This document shows positions 11,364 through 22,663 of a stretch of 64,000 nucleotides of DNA, one piece after another. A program made the translations under genes and the position numbers. How positions within the stretch are numbered: position 1 is the stretch's first letter; the number at the start of each line of letters is the position of its first letter. The DNA lies in the NCBI GenBank assembly GCA_035235625.1, contig CP141147.1:2580001-2644000 (forward strand). The letters are read 5' to 3'. The notes under the pieces are model-generated. The model searched no databases and had not been told where the DNA came from. It was given only the letters and a program-made list of their open reading frames with translations. This DNA is from Saururus chinensis. Taxonomy: Eukaryota > Streptophyta > Magnoliopsida > Piperales > Saururaceae.

Positions 11364-12995
11364 TGTAACATCCCTCGAATTTTCGAATAAAAGAAAACAA
11401 TTTTTGAAAATGTAACAAAATTTAATTACAATTGCCAAGGATCACCGTGTACTAAAACAGTAATTACAACACATTTTGTATTATACAGAGATTTCCAAAA
11501 TTGGGCATCACATGCCTTTATACATCAGTCAGTACAAAATTTACATAAAGTACAAAAACAACAATACAAGAACTGTAATTTAAGGAAACTCTTCGTCGAC
11601 TCCTTCATATTTGAGTAATACACCTGCAGAATCTGAGGGGGGGTGAGTAAATTCATACTCAGTAGGTCGAATTAAGTTCTAAGAATATGCTTCGTGCATA
11701 TAAGAAAAAATCGTGCCATCTTTCTTTTGAAATCATTCAGAAAATTTGAAAACACGATCACAGAATGTCGCGATACCAGACGATTTACACCCGTGCTCAT
11801 GGGGCAACTGGAGATGGAAGGAAAGAAATTTACTCATGATATCCCAGTCCTGTGCGCGCCGAATGCTAAATTTGGCGGTATCCAGAATCATCATAATAAT
11901 TCTTAGTTCTGAGGAACCGAGAACTATCCAGATGGTACGATTACCCAAAACTTGGAGAAATTTTCAAAAAGAGGAGATGATTTTAAAGGCAGAGCTTTGT
12001 TTTCATAAAACTAGTAGAAAACTTATAGCAAAACTAAAATCTCGGCATACGATTAGAATTTAAAGCTAACTACCTATAACACGTGTAAAATATAACGAAA
12101 TCTCCTCGTAGAGTAAAGAATGTCCCTCCTTAAGATATCAGCCTTCGAGCGAGAATTTTGGCAGAATAACCACTCCAACGTGTAGAATGCCCTTGATTTA
12201 GTGGGGTAGGGCTTTGGAACGGGCTAAAAAGGGTTGGAAATGGTCTGGAAACAGTAAAAAGATGAAAGAGGAAGATTAGAGAAGGGGCACATTTTTCGAG
12301 GTCTTAGAGGGGTCACCTTAAGAAAATAAGCCTTCCGGTGCGTAGAGCACCCTTGATTTAGTAGGAAACGGGTCTTGGAACGTGTAATTCGGACTTAAAA
12401 CGGGTCAAAAGGCGTAAAAACAGGGAAATGGGTTTTGGGTGAAAAGAATGGCCGGAATGGGGTTTAAATAGGGGAGGAGGCAATGGTTTCCGGCAAGCGC
12501 CACGGTCGAAACCGGTGGGCGCCCGCCGACGGCACCGCCGAAACTGGCTAGCGCCCACTGGCGCCGCCGTTTTCGGCAAGCGCGCATGACGAACGCGCAC
12601 TCATCACGCGCATTCATCGTGCATGACCTGCGCATTCGGCGCGCGCTGCGCCGAGCCGGAAAAAATAAATATTTATTATTTATTTTAATTTTCATAAAAT
12701 TTCAAATAATCATAACTTCCTATCCCGAACTCGGTTTCACGAGTTCTTGGTACCGTTGAGCTCATATTGATGAGCCCTATGAGACTAGACTACTTATGAA
12801 CCAGTTTACCGGTATTTTAAAAGTAGGTCCCGCTAGTTGAACACGTTTCCCGAGGTCATAACTTTTGTTCCCGACCTCCGATTTATGCATTTTACAACAT
12901 CTTACGCTCATCTCTATGAGCTCTAACCAACACCTAGGAAATTTATAAATAACAAAATTTATAAAAAGATCATGTTAGAAATTAGGGTTATTACA
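11364..12995 (-). mobile_element. Solo LTR (Tekay-type chromovirus), minus orientation
   Basis: It begins TGTAACATCCCTCG and ends GGGTTATTACA, bounded on both sides by the 5-bp TSD GGCGG (11359-11363 and 12996-13000). Read on the minus strand it aligns along its whole length with the LTR at 22664-24337, including the TGTAATAACCCTAATTTC start, the GC-rich CG-dense block, the CTGAGTATGAATTTACTCACCC block and the GAGGGATGTTACA end. It is 1632 bp against 1674 bp. It contains no coding sequence, so it is the product of LTR-LTR recombination. Confidence 0.92.
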
Positions 12996-13082
12996 GGCGG
13001 CCACCAGAGGTTTGCCCAGGCAGAGTCCGCCAGAACTCTGCCTCTGTGTGTTGTCGTCTCTTGTCTCCGCGAGGGAGACGAC

Positions 13083-15776
13083 AACTGGACCGAGAAATAA
13101 TGGACTTCATAGTCGAATAGTAGGATTTCAACCTACTACCTTGGCTAAAGCTGTGGAATTAGCTTCATTGCTGGAGCAAGAATATCATGAATTCTTAGCT
13201 AAGAAAAAAGATCGTGGACAAGGGAGCAAGGTGGAAGATCGGAAAAGAAAAATGATGGCCCCTAACCAGTTCAATAATAAAAAATTTCAAAGAACCTCTG
13301 GACCACTGCCCCAAAACCAAAAAGAGAAGAAGTTAGAGAAGTGCTCCTAATGCAACCAATTTCACCCGTCAGGGATCTGTTACCTTGTTGAGAGACGATG
13401 CTTCGCATGTGGAGACACTGGGCACAAAATCAAGGAATGCCCCAAAAAGAAGATTAAAGAAGAAATCAAGCCGGAACAAAAACCAAAGGCTCAAGGGAGA
13501 GTGTATGCTTTTACTGCAGAAGAGGCTCAAACTTCAACAAGAGTTATAAAAGGTACACTTCTAATTTTGGATAAAGTTGCTAAAGTTTTAATAGATCCAG
13601 GATCGATGCATTCTTTCATGTCCTGTGACTTTGCTTTAAGTACAAATTATCCAGTTATGAAATTAGGATATATCCTAGAAGTGTCAACTCCTATAGGAAA
13701 AACTTTTATAGCTCAAAACTTTCTACAAGATGTGTCCATGTCCTTAGAAAACCAAAAATGGAAGGCTAACTTGATACTCTTAAGTATGACCGACTATGAT
13801 GTCATATTAGGAATGGATTGGTTAGCTGACAACAAAGCATTAGTAGACTGTAAGAAGATGAACATCATATTCAATAAACAAGGAGAGGAAAATTTTACCT
13901 ATCATGGAAACAGAGACCCTTCTGGAGTATGCATCATTTCTGCTGTGAAGGCACAACAATTGATATCTAAACGATGTCAAGCATATCTTGCAAGTATAGT
14001 TTTGGAGGAGTCATTATCCTCCAAAATAGAAGATATTGAAGTCATAAGGGATTTCCCAGATATATTTCCTGACGATCTTCCTAGGGTACCACCGAAGAGA
14101 GAGATAGACTTTAATATTGATTTATTACTATATACAGAACCTATCTCTAAGGCACCCTATAGAATGGCTCCTGCAAAACTAAAGGAATTAAAGAATCAAT
14201 TGCAGGAATTATTAAATAAAGGATTCATCAGACCGAGTGTCTCACCTTGGGGAGCTCCAATCCTTTTTGTTAGGAAAAAGGATGGATCTTTGAAACTATG
14301 AATAGACTATAGAATGATTAACTCGGTAACTATCAAGAATAATATCCTTTACCCCAGATAGATGACTTGTTTGACCAATTACAAGAAGCAAAAGTATTCT
14401 CAAAAATAGATTTAAGGTCTGGATATCACCAGTTGAGAATACGGGATGAAGACATTCCAAAAACAACATTTTGTACCAGATATGGACACTATGAATTTTT
14501 AGTGATGCCATTTGGATTAACGAATGCTCCTGCAACATTCATGGATCTTATGAACCGAGTTTTCTGACCTTATTTAGATAAATTCGTGATTGTTTTCGTT
14601 GATGACATATTAGTCTATTCTTCCACTCCCGAAGAACATCAAGCACACTTACAAATAGTTCTTCAAACCCTAAGAGACCATAGGCTATATGCTAAATTAA
14701 GTAAGTGTGAGTTTTGGTTGGACAAGGTTGTTTTCTTGGGTCATGTCATTTCTAACAATAGAATATCAGTAGACCCTACCAAGATAGAAGCAGTCTTGAA
14801 GTGGGAAAGACCCAAAACCGTCACAGAAATTAGAAGTTTCTTAGGACTTGCTAGTTACTATCGAAGGTTTATCCAAGGCTTCTCAAGAATAGCTTTACCT
14901 TTAACAAAGCTAACCAGAAAAGGAGTGAGATTTTTATGGAATGAGGAATATGAGAAGGCATTTCAGGAGTTGAAACAAAAATTAACCACCACCCCAGTTT
15001 TATCCTTACCAACTGGTAGTGGAGGGTTTGTAATTTATAGTGATGCCTCAAGAATGGGTCTTGGATGTGTCTTGATGCAGAATGAGAAGGTAATAGCCTA
15101 TGCTTCAAGACAATTAATGAAGCATGAAGGTAATTACCCCATCCATGATATTGAATTGGAAGTAGTGGTTATTGCTTTAAAACTTTGGAGACATTATTTA
15201 TATGGAGAGAAATTTGAAGTTTTTACAGAACATCAGAGTCTGAAGTACATTTTCTCGCAAAGGGATTTAAATTTAAGGCAAAGACGGTGGATTGAATACT
15301 TGAATGATTATGACTTCTCTATTCAATACCACACAGGAAAAGCCAATGTAGTGGCCGATGCCTTGAGTAGGAAGGCCACAGGGATGGTAGCTCAAATGTT
15401 GAAAAAAGAATGGAAATTGATGGAAGAAGTAATAGACATACAACCTCAATTACAATCAGGAAACAAAAAGGTAATCATAGCTAATCTTGAAATAAAATCG
15501 GAACTGATTGAGCGCATTTTGGAGGTGCAAAAATAGGATGTAGAAGTACAAACCTTCTTAGATAGACCTGACTTTAATAAACGTACTAATGATGGAATAA
15601 GATTTAAAGAATGGTTGGTAGTCCCTACAGTACCTGAATTAAAACAAGAACTATTGCATGAAGCCCATAGGTCTTAATACACTATCCACCCAGGAGGAAC
15701 AAAAATGTACCAAGATCTCAAACGAAGTTTTTGGTGGAAGGGGATGAAGAGGGACATAGGAAAATTTGTCTCTAAA
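13083..15776 (+). pseudogene. Older Tekay/Del gag-pol, 5' part (split by a nested element)
   Basis: The reading frame starts inside the C-terminal part of gag (RGLNNG-like, then FQPTTLAKAVELASLLEQEY) and runs through two zinc knuckles, aspartic protease (LIDPGSMHSF), reverse transcriptase (FVDD near 14595), RNase H (YSDAS, DIELEVV) and the start of the integrase HHCC region. Breaks: stop in the first knuckle (13348-13350); stop in RT (14299-14301); frameshift near 14345; stops at 14565-14567, 15534-15536 and 15675-15677. The 5' LTR, primer site and most of gag are absent. At 15776 the frame is cut by the 15777-24337 insertion and resumes at 24343. Confidence 0.9.
15772..15776. repeat. Target-site duplication (left) of the inner retrotransposon
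   Basis: CTAAA, repeated at 24338-24342. Removing the insert and one repeat rejoins the integrase zinc-finger region in one frame. Confidence 0.93.
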
Positions 15777-17444
15777 TGTAATAACCCTAATTTCTACACG
15801 ATCTTCTTATAAAATTTTGTTATTTATACATTTTCTAAGTGATGGTTAGAGCTCGTGGAGACGAGCATAACAAGTCGTAAAACACGTAAATCGGAGGTTG
15901 GGAACAAAAGTTATGACCTCGGGAAACGTGTTCAACCGGCGGGAACCACTTTTAAAATTTGGGTAAAATGGTTCTTAAGTGGTCTAGTCTCGTAGGGCTC
16001 GTCAATACGAGCTCAACGGTTCCTAGAACGCGCAAAACCGAGTTCGGGATAGGAAGTTACGATTTTTGGAATTTTTTGGAAATTAAAATAAATAATAAGA
16101 AATTATTTTCGGCGGCTCCGGCTCGGCGCGGCGCGGCTCGGCGCAGCGAGCGGCGTATGCCGCACGGCGCGTGATGAACGCGAGCATCGCGCGCGCCAAA
16201 CGCGCGACGGGCGCGCGTTCGACGTGACGAACGCGCGTTCGTCAGTGCGCGCGTGACGAACGCGCGTTCGCCACGCACGCCCACCAACTCCGGCGGCGCT
16301 AGTGGGCGCCGGCCAATTCCCGCGGCGGTGCCGGTGGGTGCCCACCGGTTCCGGCGGCGGCGCCCACCGGAAAACACCCCCTCCGCCCCTATTTATACCC
16401 ATTCCGGCCAGTTCTTCCACCACATCTGATTTTTCACCCCTTTCACTGTTTTCACCATTCCCGACCCGTTTTAAGCCCGATTTTCACGTTCCAAGACCTG
16501 TTTCCCACTAATTCAAGGGTGCTCTACGCACCGGAAGGGTTATTTTCTTGAGACGACCTCTCTAAGACCTCAAAAAGCGTGCCCCTTCTCTAATCTTCCA
16601 CTTTTATCTTTTTATTGTTTCCAGACCATTCCCAACTCTTTTTAGCCCGTTCCAAAGCCCTACCCTACTAAATCAAGGGCATTCTACGCGTTGGAGTGAT
16701 TATTCTACCGAAATTCTCGCTCGAAGGCTTATATCTTAAGGAGGGATTTTCTTCACTCTACGAGGAGATTTCGTTATATTTCGCACGTGTCATAGGTAGG
16801 TAGCCTTAAATTCTAATCGTATGCCGAGATTTTTATTCGCCCAAGTTTTTAAAGTCCTTCGCTACTTTTACGAAAACAAAAGCTCTGACTTTAAAATCAT
16901 CTCCTCTTTTCGAAAAATTCCTCCGAGTTTTGGGCAATCGTGCCGTCTGGATAGTTCTTGGTTCCTCGGAGCTAAGAATTATTATGATTTTGGATACCGC
17001 CAAATTTGGCATCTGGCGCGCACAGGATTGGGATGTCATGGGTAAATCCCTTCCTTTCTGTCTCGCGTTGCCCCATGGGCGCGGGTGTAAGTCGTCTGGT
17101 ATCGTGACATTCTGTGATCGTATTTTCAGATTTTCCGAATGATTTTTAAAAAAAAAGGAAAATGGTACTATATTTTCTTATGAGCACGGAACATATTCTT
17201 AGAACTTAATCCGACTTACTGAGTATGAATTTACTCACCCCCCCCTCAGATTCTGCAGGTGAATTACTCGAATCTGAAGGAGTCGACGAAGAATTTTCTT
17301 AAATTACAGTCTTGTACCGTTGTTTTTGTACTTCATGTAAATTATTGTACTAACTGATGTATAAAGGCTTGTGATGCCTAATTTTGGGAATCTTTGTAAT
17401 ATACAAAGTGTGTTGTAATTACTTATTTTAGTACACAGTGATCC
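15777..17444 (+). repeat. 5' LTR of the inner element, 3' end deleted
   Basis: Starts TGTAATAACCCTAATTTC. Homology with the 3' LTR stops after GTACACAGTGATCC (17444), so the last 70 bp present at 24268-24337 are missing and no TGGTATCAGAGC-type primer site follows. The GC-rich part (16100-16380) holds two copies of a TGACGAACGCGCGTTCG palindrome, against one in the 3' LTR, and about 50 bp of extra GC repeats. Confidence 0.93.
16390..16397 (+). promoter_or_regulatory. Candidate TATA box of the LTR promoter
   Basis: TATTTATA about 610 bp into the LTR, just after the CG-dense block. It is conserved at 23211-23218 in the 3' LTR. Functional assignment is by position and sequence only. Confidence 0.5.
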
Positions 17445-17446
17445 GT

Positions 17447-17980
17447 ATGTTTTCTTATTTGAAATTACTTAATGAATGTTTATGTGAAGCTAAACAGATG
17501 TCGATGCCCTGGCATAAGACATATCTGTCAAGCAATCTTTATCACTCTACTGCTCGTAAACTGCCACTTCCAATGGAAGGAAGTTGTAGCAAGAGTAAGT
17601 ACAATGATGGTAAGACACCCATCGAAATTTCGGACTCAGAAGATTCTGAAGTCTCGTACACCCCTGGTTCACCCACAGATAGTGACGTGGACGAAATAAT
17701 AGTTATCCCGGACTCGCCTACTCCAGGAGAAGAGTCTGAAGAAGACCCCTCCTTGGAAGAGGAAGAAGATGAAAATTTTGATAACCCTGTATATAAAAAG
17801 GATTTTGACCTGAACGAACTACCCCCACTTGAGGTTGAATGGGTGGAAGAGCCACGCGTCCAGCGTCTCCTCAAAGGGAAGGAAACCGAAAGGCATGGAA
17901 TGCCCGAGCGGTGCACCTTTTGTGGTCTTTTAACCCACTTTTTCTTTGAGTGCCCTAAAGCTAGGACCTTTCCTCTCTAA
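17447..17980 (+). CDS. Extra pre-gag frame: acidic protein with SIM-like, EAR-like and CCHC motifs
   Basis: A continuous frame of 177 codons lies between the 5' LTR and gag. The first ATG is at 17447, at the deletion scar; an internal ATG in PLPMEGSC is a plausible original start. The middle is strongly acidic. Two hydrophobic-plus-acidic motifs resemble SUMO-interaction motifs (PIEISDSEDSE and DEIIVIPDSP). Then comes FDLNELPPLE, which fits the DLNxxP form of the EAR repression motif. The C-terminus has C-x2-C-x4-H-x4-C (CTFCGLLTHFFFECP), a zinc knuckle. A leftover gag piece is unlikely, because a full gag with its own knuckles follows. The frame is open and not obviously decayed. Function is unknown; nucleic-acid binding with recruitment of host factors is only inference. 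Confidence 0.7.
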   Translation: MFSYLKLLNECLCEAKQMSMPWHKTYLSSNLYHSTARKLPLPMEGSCSKSKYNDGKTPIEISDSEDSEVSYTPGSPTDSDVDEIIVIPDSPTPGEESEEDPSLEEEEDENFDNPVYKKDFDLNELPPLEVEWVEEPRVQRLLKGKETERHGMPERCTFCGLLTHFFFECPKARTFPL

Positions 17981-18177
17981 AGTCTTGACTACTTAGAGAA
18001 AAAGGTTTGTAAATATCTCGAGTAAATAGTTCCGTGGGAACAATTTTGATGTGTACTAAGAGTGGTTTTATTATGTAAATAGCTAACGTGACTTTTGAGT
18101 GATGTAATTACACTTCAAGGTTGCTATGAAGTAAGCTTGTTTTTCTAAAGACCTTGATGTTACTAATCCATGTTTAG
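17981..18177 (+). other. Spacer between the extra frame and gag
   Basis: AT-rich leader without a coding frame. An intron or an internal leader is possible, but no clear splice pair was chosen. Confidence 0.4.
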
Positions 18178-19062
18178 ATGGCGAACGTTAGTGGTAGCGA
18201 TGCTCAACCGGCAAGTAGCTCAACTCCTCCAGATGTTACTACGCCGGTCACTTTGACAACGGGAGATCCTATGACGCACTTCGTGGATTTATTGATGCAA
18301 AGAATGACTCAAGGATTTCAATCGAATCATTCCAATCATTCGACTAGTTCGGGAGATAATATCCACGGTGAAAAGGATAATCTGTTGGAGCGTTTCAAGA
18401 AGCTTGCACCAACTTTTACGGGGGAAGACAGCCCTGAGGCCACTGAAAGGTGGACCTTTGAAGTTGAACGGATTTTTAAAGCAATGAAGATCCCCGATGA
18501 TCGTAAGGTGCCACTGGCCACTTTCTCTATGATTGGCGAAGCTGCTTTTTGGTGGCCTACAGCGGAAAGAAATTTCTTCCCAGATGGTGATCATATTAAG
18601 TGGGAGGAATTTAAAGAAGTATTATTCAATAAATATTTTCCTCCTCACGTCCAAGAAAGAAAGGAAAAGGAGTTTCTAGACTTACAACAAGGAGTGCTAA
18701 CGGTGACTCAATACGAGAATAAATTCGTACAATTACAACGTTTCGCCCCGGATTATTGTACGACTGAGTTAAAGAAAGCACGAAAGTTCGTGAGAGGCCT
18801 AAATAATGGATTAAGAGGAAGAATTATTGGCCATCAACCCACGACTTTTGCCAAAGCGGTTGAACTAGCTTCTATCCTAGAGCAAGACTACATGGAATTC
18901 GTGGCCGGACGTAAAGACCGAGGACAAAATAATAGTTTCCGACCCGATGAGAGGAAAAGAAGACTTACATTTAACAATCAGAATAATCGTAAGTTTCAAA
19001 AGCCCTCAGAATCACCTTCACAGCCAAGGGGAGAAAGGAAGCTAGAAAAATGTCCTCAATGA
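18178..19062 (+). pseudogene. gag: gag of the inner chromovirus, ended by a stop in the first zinc knuckle
   Basis: The ATG at 18178 opens a 294-codon frame. Residues about 60-190 are a retrotransposon gag domain (TERWTFEVERIFKAM, EAAFWW, WEEFKEVLFNKYFPP, LTVTQYENKFVQLQRFAP), which forms the capsid-like particle. A basic tail leads to KCPQ, where a TGA (19060-19062) sits at the position of the second cysteine of the first knuckle. The same frame continues as pol, whose first residues follow a second, intact knuckle ([14 protein letters not shown], 19111-). So gag and pol were one frame of about 1481 codons, now interrupted once. The older copy has a stop in the same knuckle (13348). Confidence 0.9.
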
Positions 19063-19161
19063 GGTAAAATCCATCCTCCTGGATCGTGTTATCGTACCGA
19101 AAGAAAGTGCTTTTTCTGTGGTGAACAAGGCCATCAGATTAGAGACTGCCCAAAGAGGAAA

Positions 19162-22100
19162 ATGCAAGAAGAATCAAAATCGGAGCAGAAACCAAAAGCT
19201 CAAGGGCGAGTCTTCACAATTACTGCTGAGGAAGCTCAAGCGTCGACCGCAGTCATTCAAGGTACACTTCTGGTCTTGGATAAATTAGCAAAAATCTTGA
19301 TAGATCCAGGGTCGACACATTCTTTCATATCGTTCGATTTTGCTTCAAGTCTTGGCTATCCTATTTTAAACTTAGGATATGTCTTAGAAGTGTCCACCCC
19401 GATGGGAAAAACATTTCTAGCTCGTAAATTTCTTCAAGGGGTACCTGTCTCCTTAGAGAAACATCAGTGGGAGGCCGACCTTATTCTCCTAAATATGACC
19501 GACTTCGATGTCATATTAGGCATGGATTGGTTAGCCGATAACGGGGCGTTAGTAGACTGTAAACAGAAGAAGGTGATCTTTGAACAAGGAGAAATGAGTT
19601 TTACTTTTTATGGCCTTAAGGATCATTCCAAGCTATGTATCATCTCGGCAGTCAAAGCTCGTCGGCTTTTAAGTAAAGGATGTCAAGCTTATCTTGCTAG
19701 TGTGGAAACTAGTGAGACTACTACGATTAACTTGGAGAGTATTGAAGTAGTACAAGATTTCTCTGACGTTTTTCCTGATGATCTCTCTGGTCTGCCACCA
19801 AAAAGAGAGATAGATTTTTCTATCGAATTGATACCGGGAACGAGTCCTATCTCTAAGGCACCTTACCGTATGGCTCCTGCGGAGTTGAAGGAGTTAAAAA
19901 GTCAATTGCAGGATTTGCTTGAGAAGGGATTTATACGACCCAGTGTCTCTCCTTGGGGAGCACCGGTCCTATTTGTGAGAAAGAAAGACGGGTCGTTAAG
20001 ATTATGCATTGACTACCGACTTCTCAATGCCATCACCATGAAGAACAAGTATCCCTTGCCTCGCATAGATGACTTGTTCGATCAGTTGCAGACGGCCAAA
20101 GTTTTCTCCAAAATAGATCTGCGGTCAGGTTATCATCAGCTAAGGATACGAGATGGGGATATCTCTAAGACAGCGTTCCGTACCCGGTATGGCCACTATG
20201 AGCTTTTAGTGATGCCATTTGGTTTAACAAATGCCCCGGCCGCCTTCATGGATCTCATGAATAGAGTTTTTCGGCCCTTTTTGGACAAGTTCGTCATCGT
20301 GTTTGTCGATGACATCCTCATCTACTCTAGCAGCTTAGAAGAACACCGAGTGCATTTACAAATAGTTCTGCAAACGCTGAGGGATCATAAACTCTACGCC
20401 AAGTTTAGCAAGTGTGAATTTTGGATGGAACAAGTGGTTTTCTTAGGACACGTTATTTCAAAGAATGGAGTATCGGTGGACCCAACCAAGATTGAAGCTG
20501 TCATCAAATGGGAAAGACCGAAGACAGTAACAGAAATTCAGAGCTTCTTAGGCCTTGCGGGTTACTACCGAAGATTCATCCATGGATTTTCAAGCATTGC
20601 CTTGCCCCTAACAAAATTGACAAGGAAAGGAGTTAAATTTATTTGGGATGAAACTTGTGAACATAGTTTTCAAGAATTAAAGGAAAAATTAACAATTGCA
20701 CCTGTTTTGGCATTGCCGACTAGCAGTGGAGGTTTTGTTGTGTACAGCGATGCTTCTAAAAGAGGATTAGGATGCGTACTAATGCAAGACGGAAAAGTGA
20801 TAGCGTACGCTTCACGACAATTAAAGAAGCATGAAGGTAACTACCCTACTCACGATTTGGAATTAGCAGCGGTAGTTTTTGCCTTAAAAATATGGAGGCA
20901 CTATCTATATGGGGAAATGTTTGAGGTTTTCACCGATCATCAAAGTTTGAAGTATATATTTTCCCAAAGTGATCTTAATATGAGACAAAGATGGTGGATC
21001 AAATATCTTAAGGATTATGACTTTTCTATCAAGTACCATCCTGGAAAAGCCAACGTTGTAGCTGATGCTTTAAGTCGTAAATCCGGAGGATTAGCTTTCA
21101 TGCTTATTAAGGAGTGGAAACTTTTGGAAGAAACAATAAGTTTCCAACCCGAGCTACAATATGGAAACAAGAAATCTTTCTTTGCCAACTTAGAAGTTAA
21201 ATCAGTACTAGTTGAGCGTATTCTTGAAGGTCAGAAAGGTAATGAAGAAGTGCAAACTTTGCTCGAAAGATCTGACTTCAACCAAGGCTCTGATGGAGGT
21301 ATTCGATTTCAAGGACGGTTAGTAATACCCGAAATTCTTGAGCTAAGGGAAGATCTTTTACACGAAGCACATCGTTCTCGTTATACCATCCACCCAGGAG
21401 GAACAAAAATGTATCAAGATTTAAAAAGGAGTTTTTGGTGGAATGGAATGAAGAAGGATATAGGAGAATATATTTCGAGATGCTTAACTTGTCAGCAAGT
21501 TAAAGCCGAACACCAAAAACCTTCAGGATACCTTCAAACGATTGAGATTCCCGAGTGGAAGTGGGAACACATTACTATGGATTTCGTTTCGGCACTACCC
21601 AGAACTTCACAAGGCCATGAATCCATTTGGGTAATCGTGGATCGACTCACAAAGAGTGCACATTTTCTTCCGTTAAGCAAGAAGCAATCTTTAAGTTCTT
21701 TGGCAAAATTATATGTGAAAGAAATTGTAAGTCGGCATGGAATACCGCTATCGATCATCTCAAATCGGGATAGTCGATTTACCTCCAAGTTTTGGCAAGG
21801 ATTTCAAGAAGAATTGGGCACAAATCTTAAGTTCAGCACTGCTTTCCACCCACAAACAGACGGTCAATCAGAAAGAACTATTCAAACTTTGGAAGATATG
21901 TTACGGGCTTGCGCAATGGATTGGAAGGGTAACTGGGACGAACATCTACCGCTAGTCGAGTCCGCCTACAACAATAGTTATCATGGCAGTATAGGCATGG
22001 CACCCTATGAGGCATTGTACGGGCAACCTTGCCGATCGCCGACGTGTTGGAATGAAGTGGGAGAACGAAGATTGATTAAGTCCGAACTTCTGCAGCAATG

Positions 22101-22623
22101 TGCAGATAAGGTGAAACTTGTCAAGCATCGTCTTATGGCATCCCAGAGTCGCCAAAAGAGTTATGCTGATCAGAGACGGAAAGATATCGACTTTAGCGTG
22201 GGAGATCGAGTATTACTAAAAGTTTCGCCAACCCGAGGAGTCATGAGATTTGGAATTAAAGGCAAACTAAGTCCTCGCTTCGTAGGACCGTTTGAAATTT
22301 TGGACAAAGTAGGAGCTGTGGCTTACAGACTAGCCTTGCCTCCACAACTCAGCAATGTCCACAACGTATTTCACGTGTCCATGCTTAGGAAATACGTCCG
22401 AGACTCCTCTCATGTTCTTGATCAGAGTTTAATTACTCTCAAGCCCGACCTATCATTCGAAGAAAAGCCACTTAAAATTCTGGATCACAAGGAACAAATC
22501 TTGAGGACGAAAAGGATCCCCTTAGTCAAAGTGCTATGGCAGTACCACTCCTCAGAAGAAGCCACTTGGGAGCTGGAGAGCAAGATAAAGAAGAAGTACC
22601 CAGAGTTATTCTTGAGTGAATAA
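19162..22623 (+). CDS. pol: pol of the inner chromovirus: protease, RT, RNase H, integrase, chromodomain
   Basis: 1153 codons from an internal ATG; in the intact form it continues gag. Protease: [10 protein letters not shown] (D48). [24 protein letters not shown] (381-384). RNase H: YSDAS (D530), [16 protein letters not shown]. Integrase: HHCC finger ([20 protein letters not shown]), then core D807, position 868 and E904. The spacing from 868 to E904 is 35 residues, the classic DD35E, but 868 is Asn (SNRDSRF); the older copy has Asp there (SDRDSRF). The C-terminus ends in a chromodomain ([20 protein letters not shown]), which in Tekay/Del elements targets insertion to marked chromatin. The frame is full length but integrase is probably inactive. 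Confidence 0.93.
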   Translation: MQEESKSEQKPKAQGRVFTITAEEAQASTAVIQGTLLVLDKLAKILIDPGSTHSFISFDFASSLGYPILNLGYVLEVSTPMGKTFLARKFLQGVPVSLEKHQWEADLILLNMTDFDVILGMDWLADNGALVDCKQKKVIFEQGEMSFTFYGLKDHSKLCIISAVKARRLLSKGCQAYLASVETSETTTINLESIEVVQDFSDVFPDDLSGLPPKREIDFSIELIPGTSPISKAPYRMAPAELKELKSQLQDLLEKGFIRPSVSPWGAPVLFVRKKDGSLRLCIDYRLLNAITMKNKYPLPRIDDLFDQLQTAKVFSKIDLRSGYHQLRIRDGDISKTAFRTRYGHYELLVMPFGLTNAPAAFMDLMNRVFRPFLDKFVIVFVDDILIYSSSLEEHRVHLQIVLQTLRDHKLYAKFSKCEFWMEQVVFLGHVISKNGVSVDPTKIEAVIKWERPKTVTEIQSFLGLAGYYRRFIHGFSSIALPLTKLTRKGVKFIWDETCEHSFQELKEKLTIAPVLALPTSSGGFVVYSDASKRGLGCVLMQDGKVIAYASRQLKKHEGNYPTHDLELAAVVFALKIWRHYLYGEMFEVFTDHQSLKYIFSQSDLNMRQRWWIKYLKDYDFSIKYHPGKANVVADALSRKSGGLAFMLIKEWKLLEETISFQPELQYGNKKSFFANLEVKSVLVERILEGQKGNEEVQTLLERSDFNQGSDGGIRFQGRLVIPEILELREDLLHEAHRSRYTIHPGGTKMYQDLKRSFWWNGMKKDIGEYISRCLTCQQVKAEHQKPSGYLQTIEIPEWKWEHITMDFVSALPRTSQGHESIWVIVDRLTKSAHFLPLSKKQSLSSLAKLYVKEIVSRHGIPLSIISNRDSRFTSKFWQGFQEELGTNLKFSTAFHPQTDGQSERTIQTLEDMLRACAMDWKGNWDEHLPLVESAYNNSYHGSIGMAPYEALYGQPCRSPTCWNEVGERRLIKSELLQQCADKVKLVKHRLMASQSRQKSYADQRRKDIDFSVGDRVLLKVSPTRGVMRFGIKGKLSPRFVGPFEILDKVGAVAYRLALPPQLSNVHNVFHVSMLRKYVRDSSHVLDQSLITLKPDLSFEEKPLKILDHKEQILRTKRIPLVKVLWQYHSSEEATWELESKIKKKYPELFLSE

Positions 22624-22650
22624 TTCAAATTTCGAGGACGAAATTTCTCT

Positions 22651-22663
22651 AAGGGGGGTAGAT
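22651..22663 (+). promoter_or_regulatory. Polypurine tract of the inner element
   Basis: AAGGGGGGTAGAT directly precedes the TGTAATAACC start of the 3' LTR; this is the usual plus-strand primer. The older copy has AAGGAGGGAAGAT in the same place (25511-25523). Confidence 0.85.
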
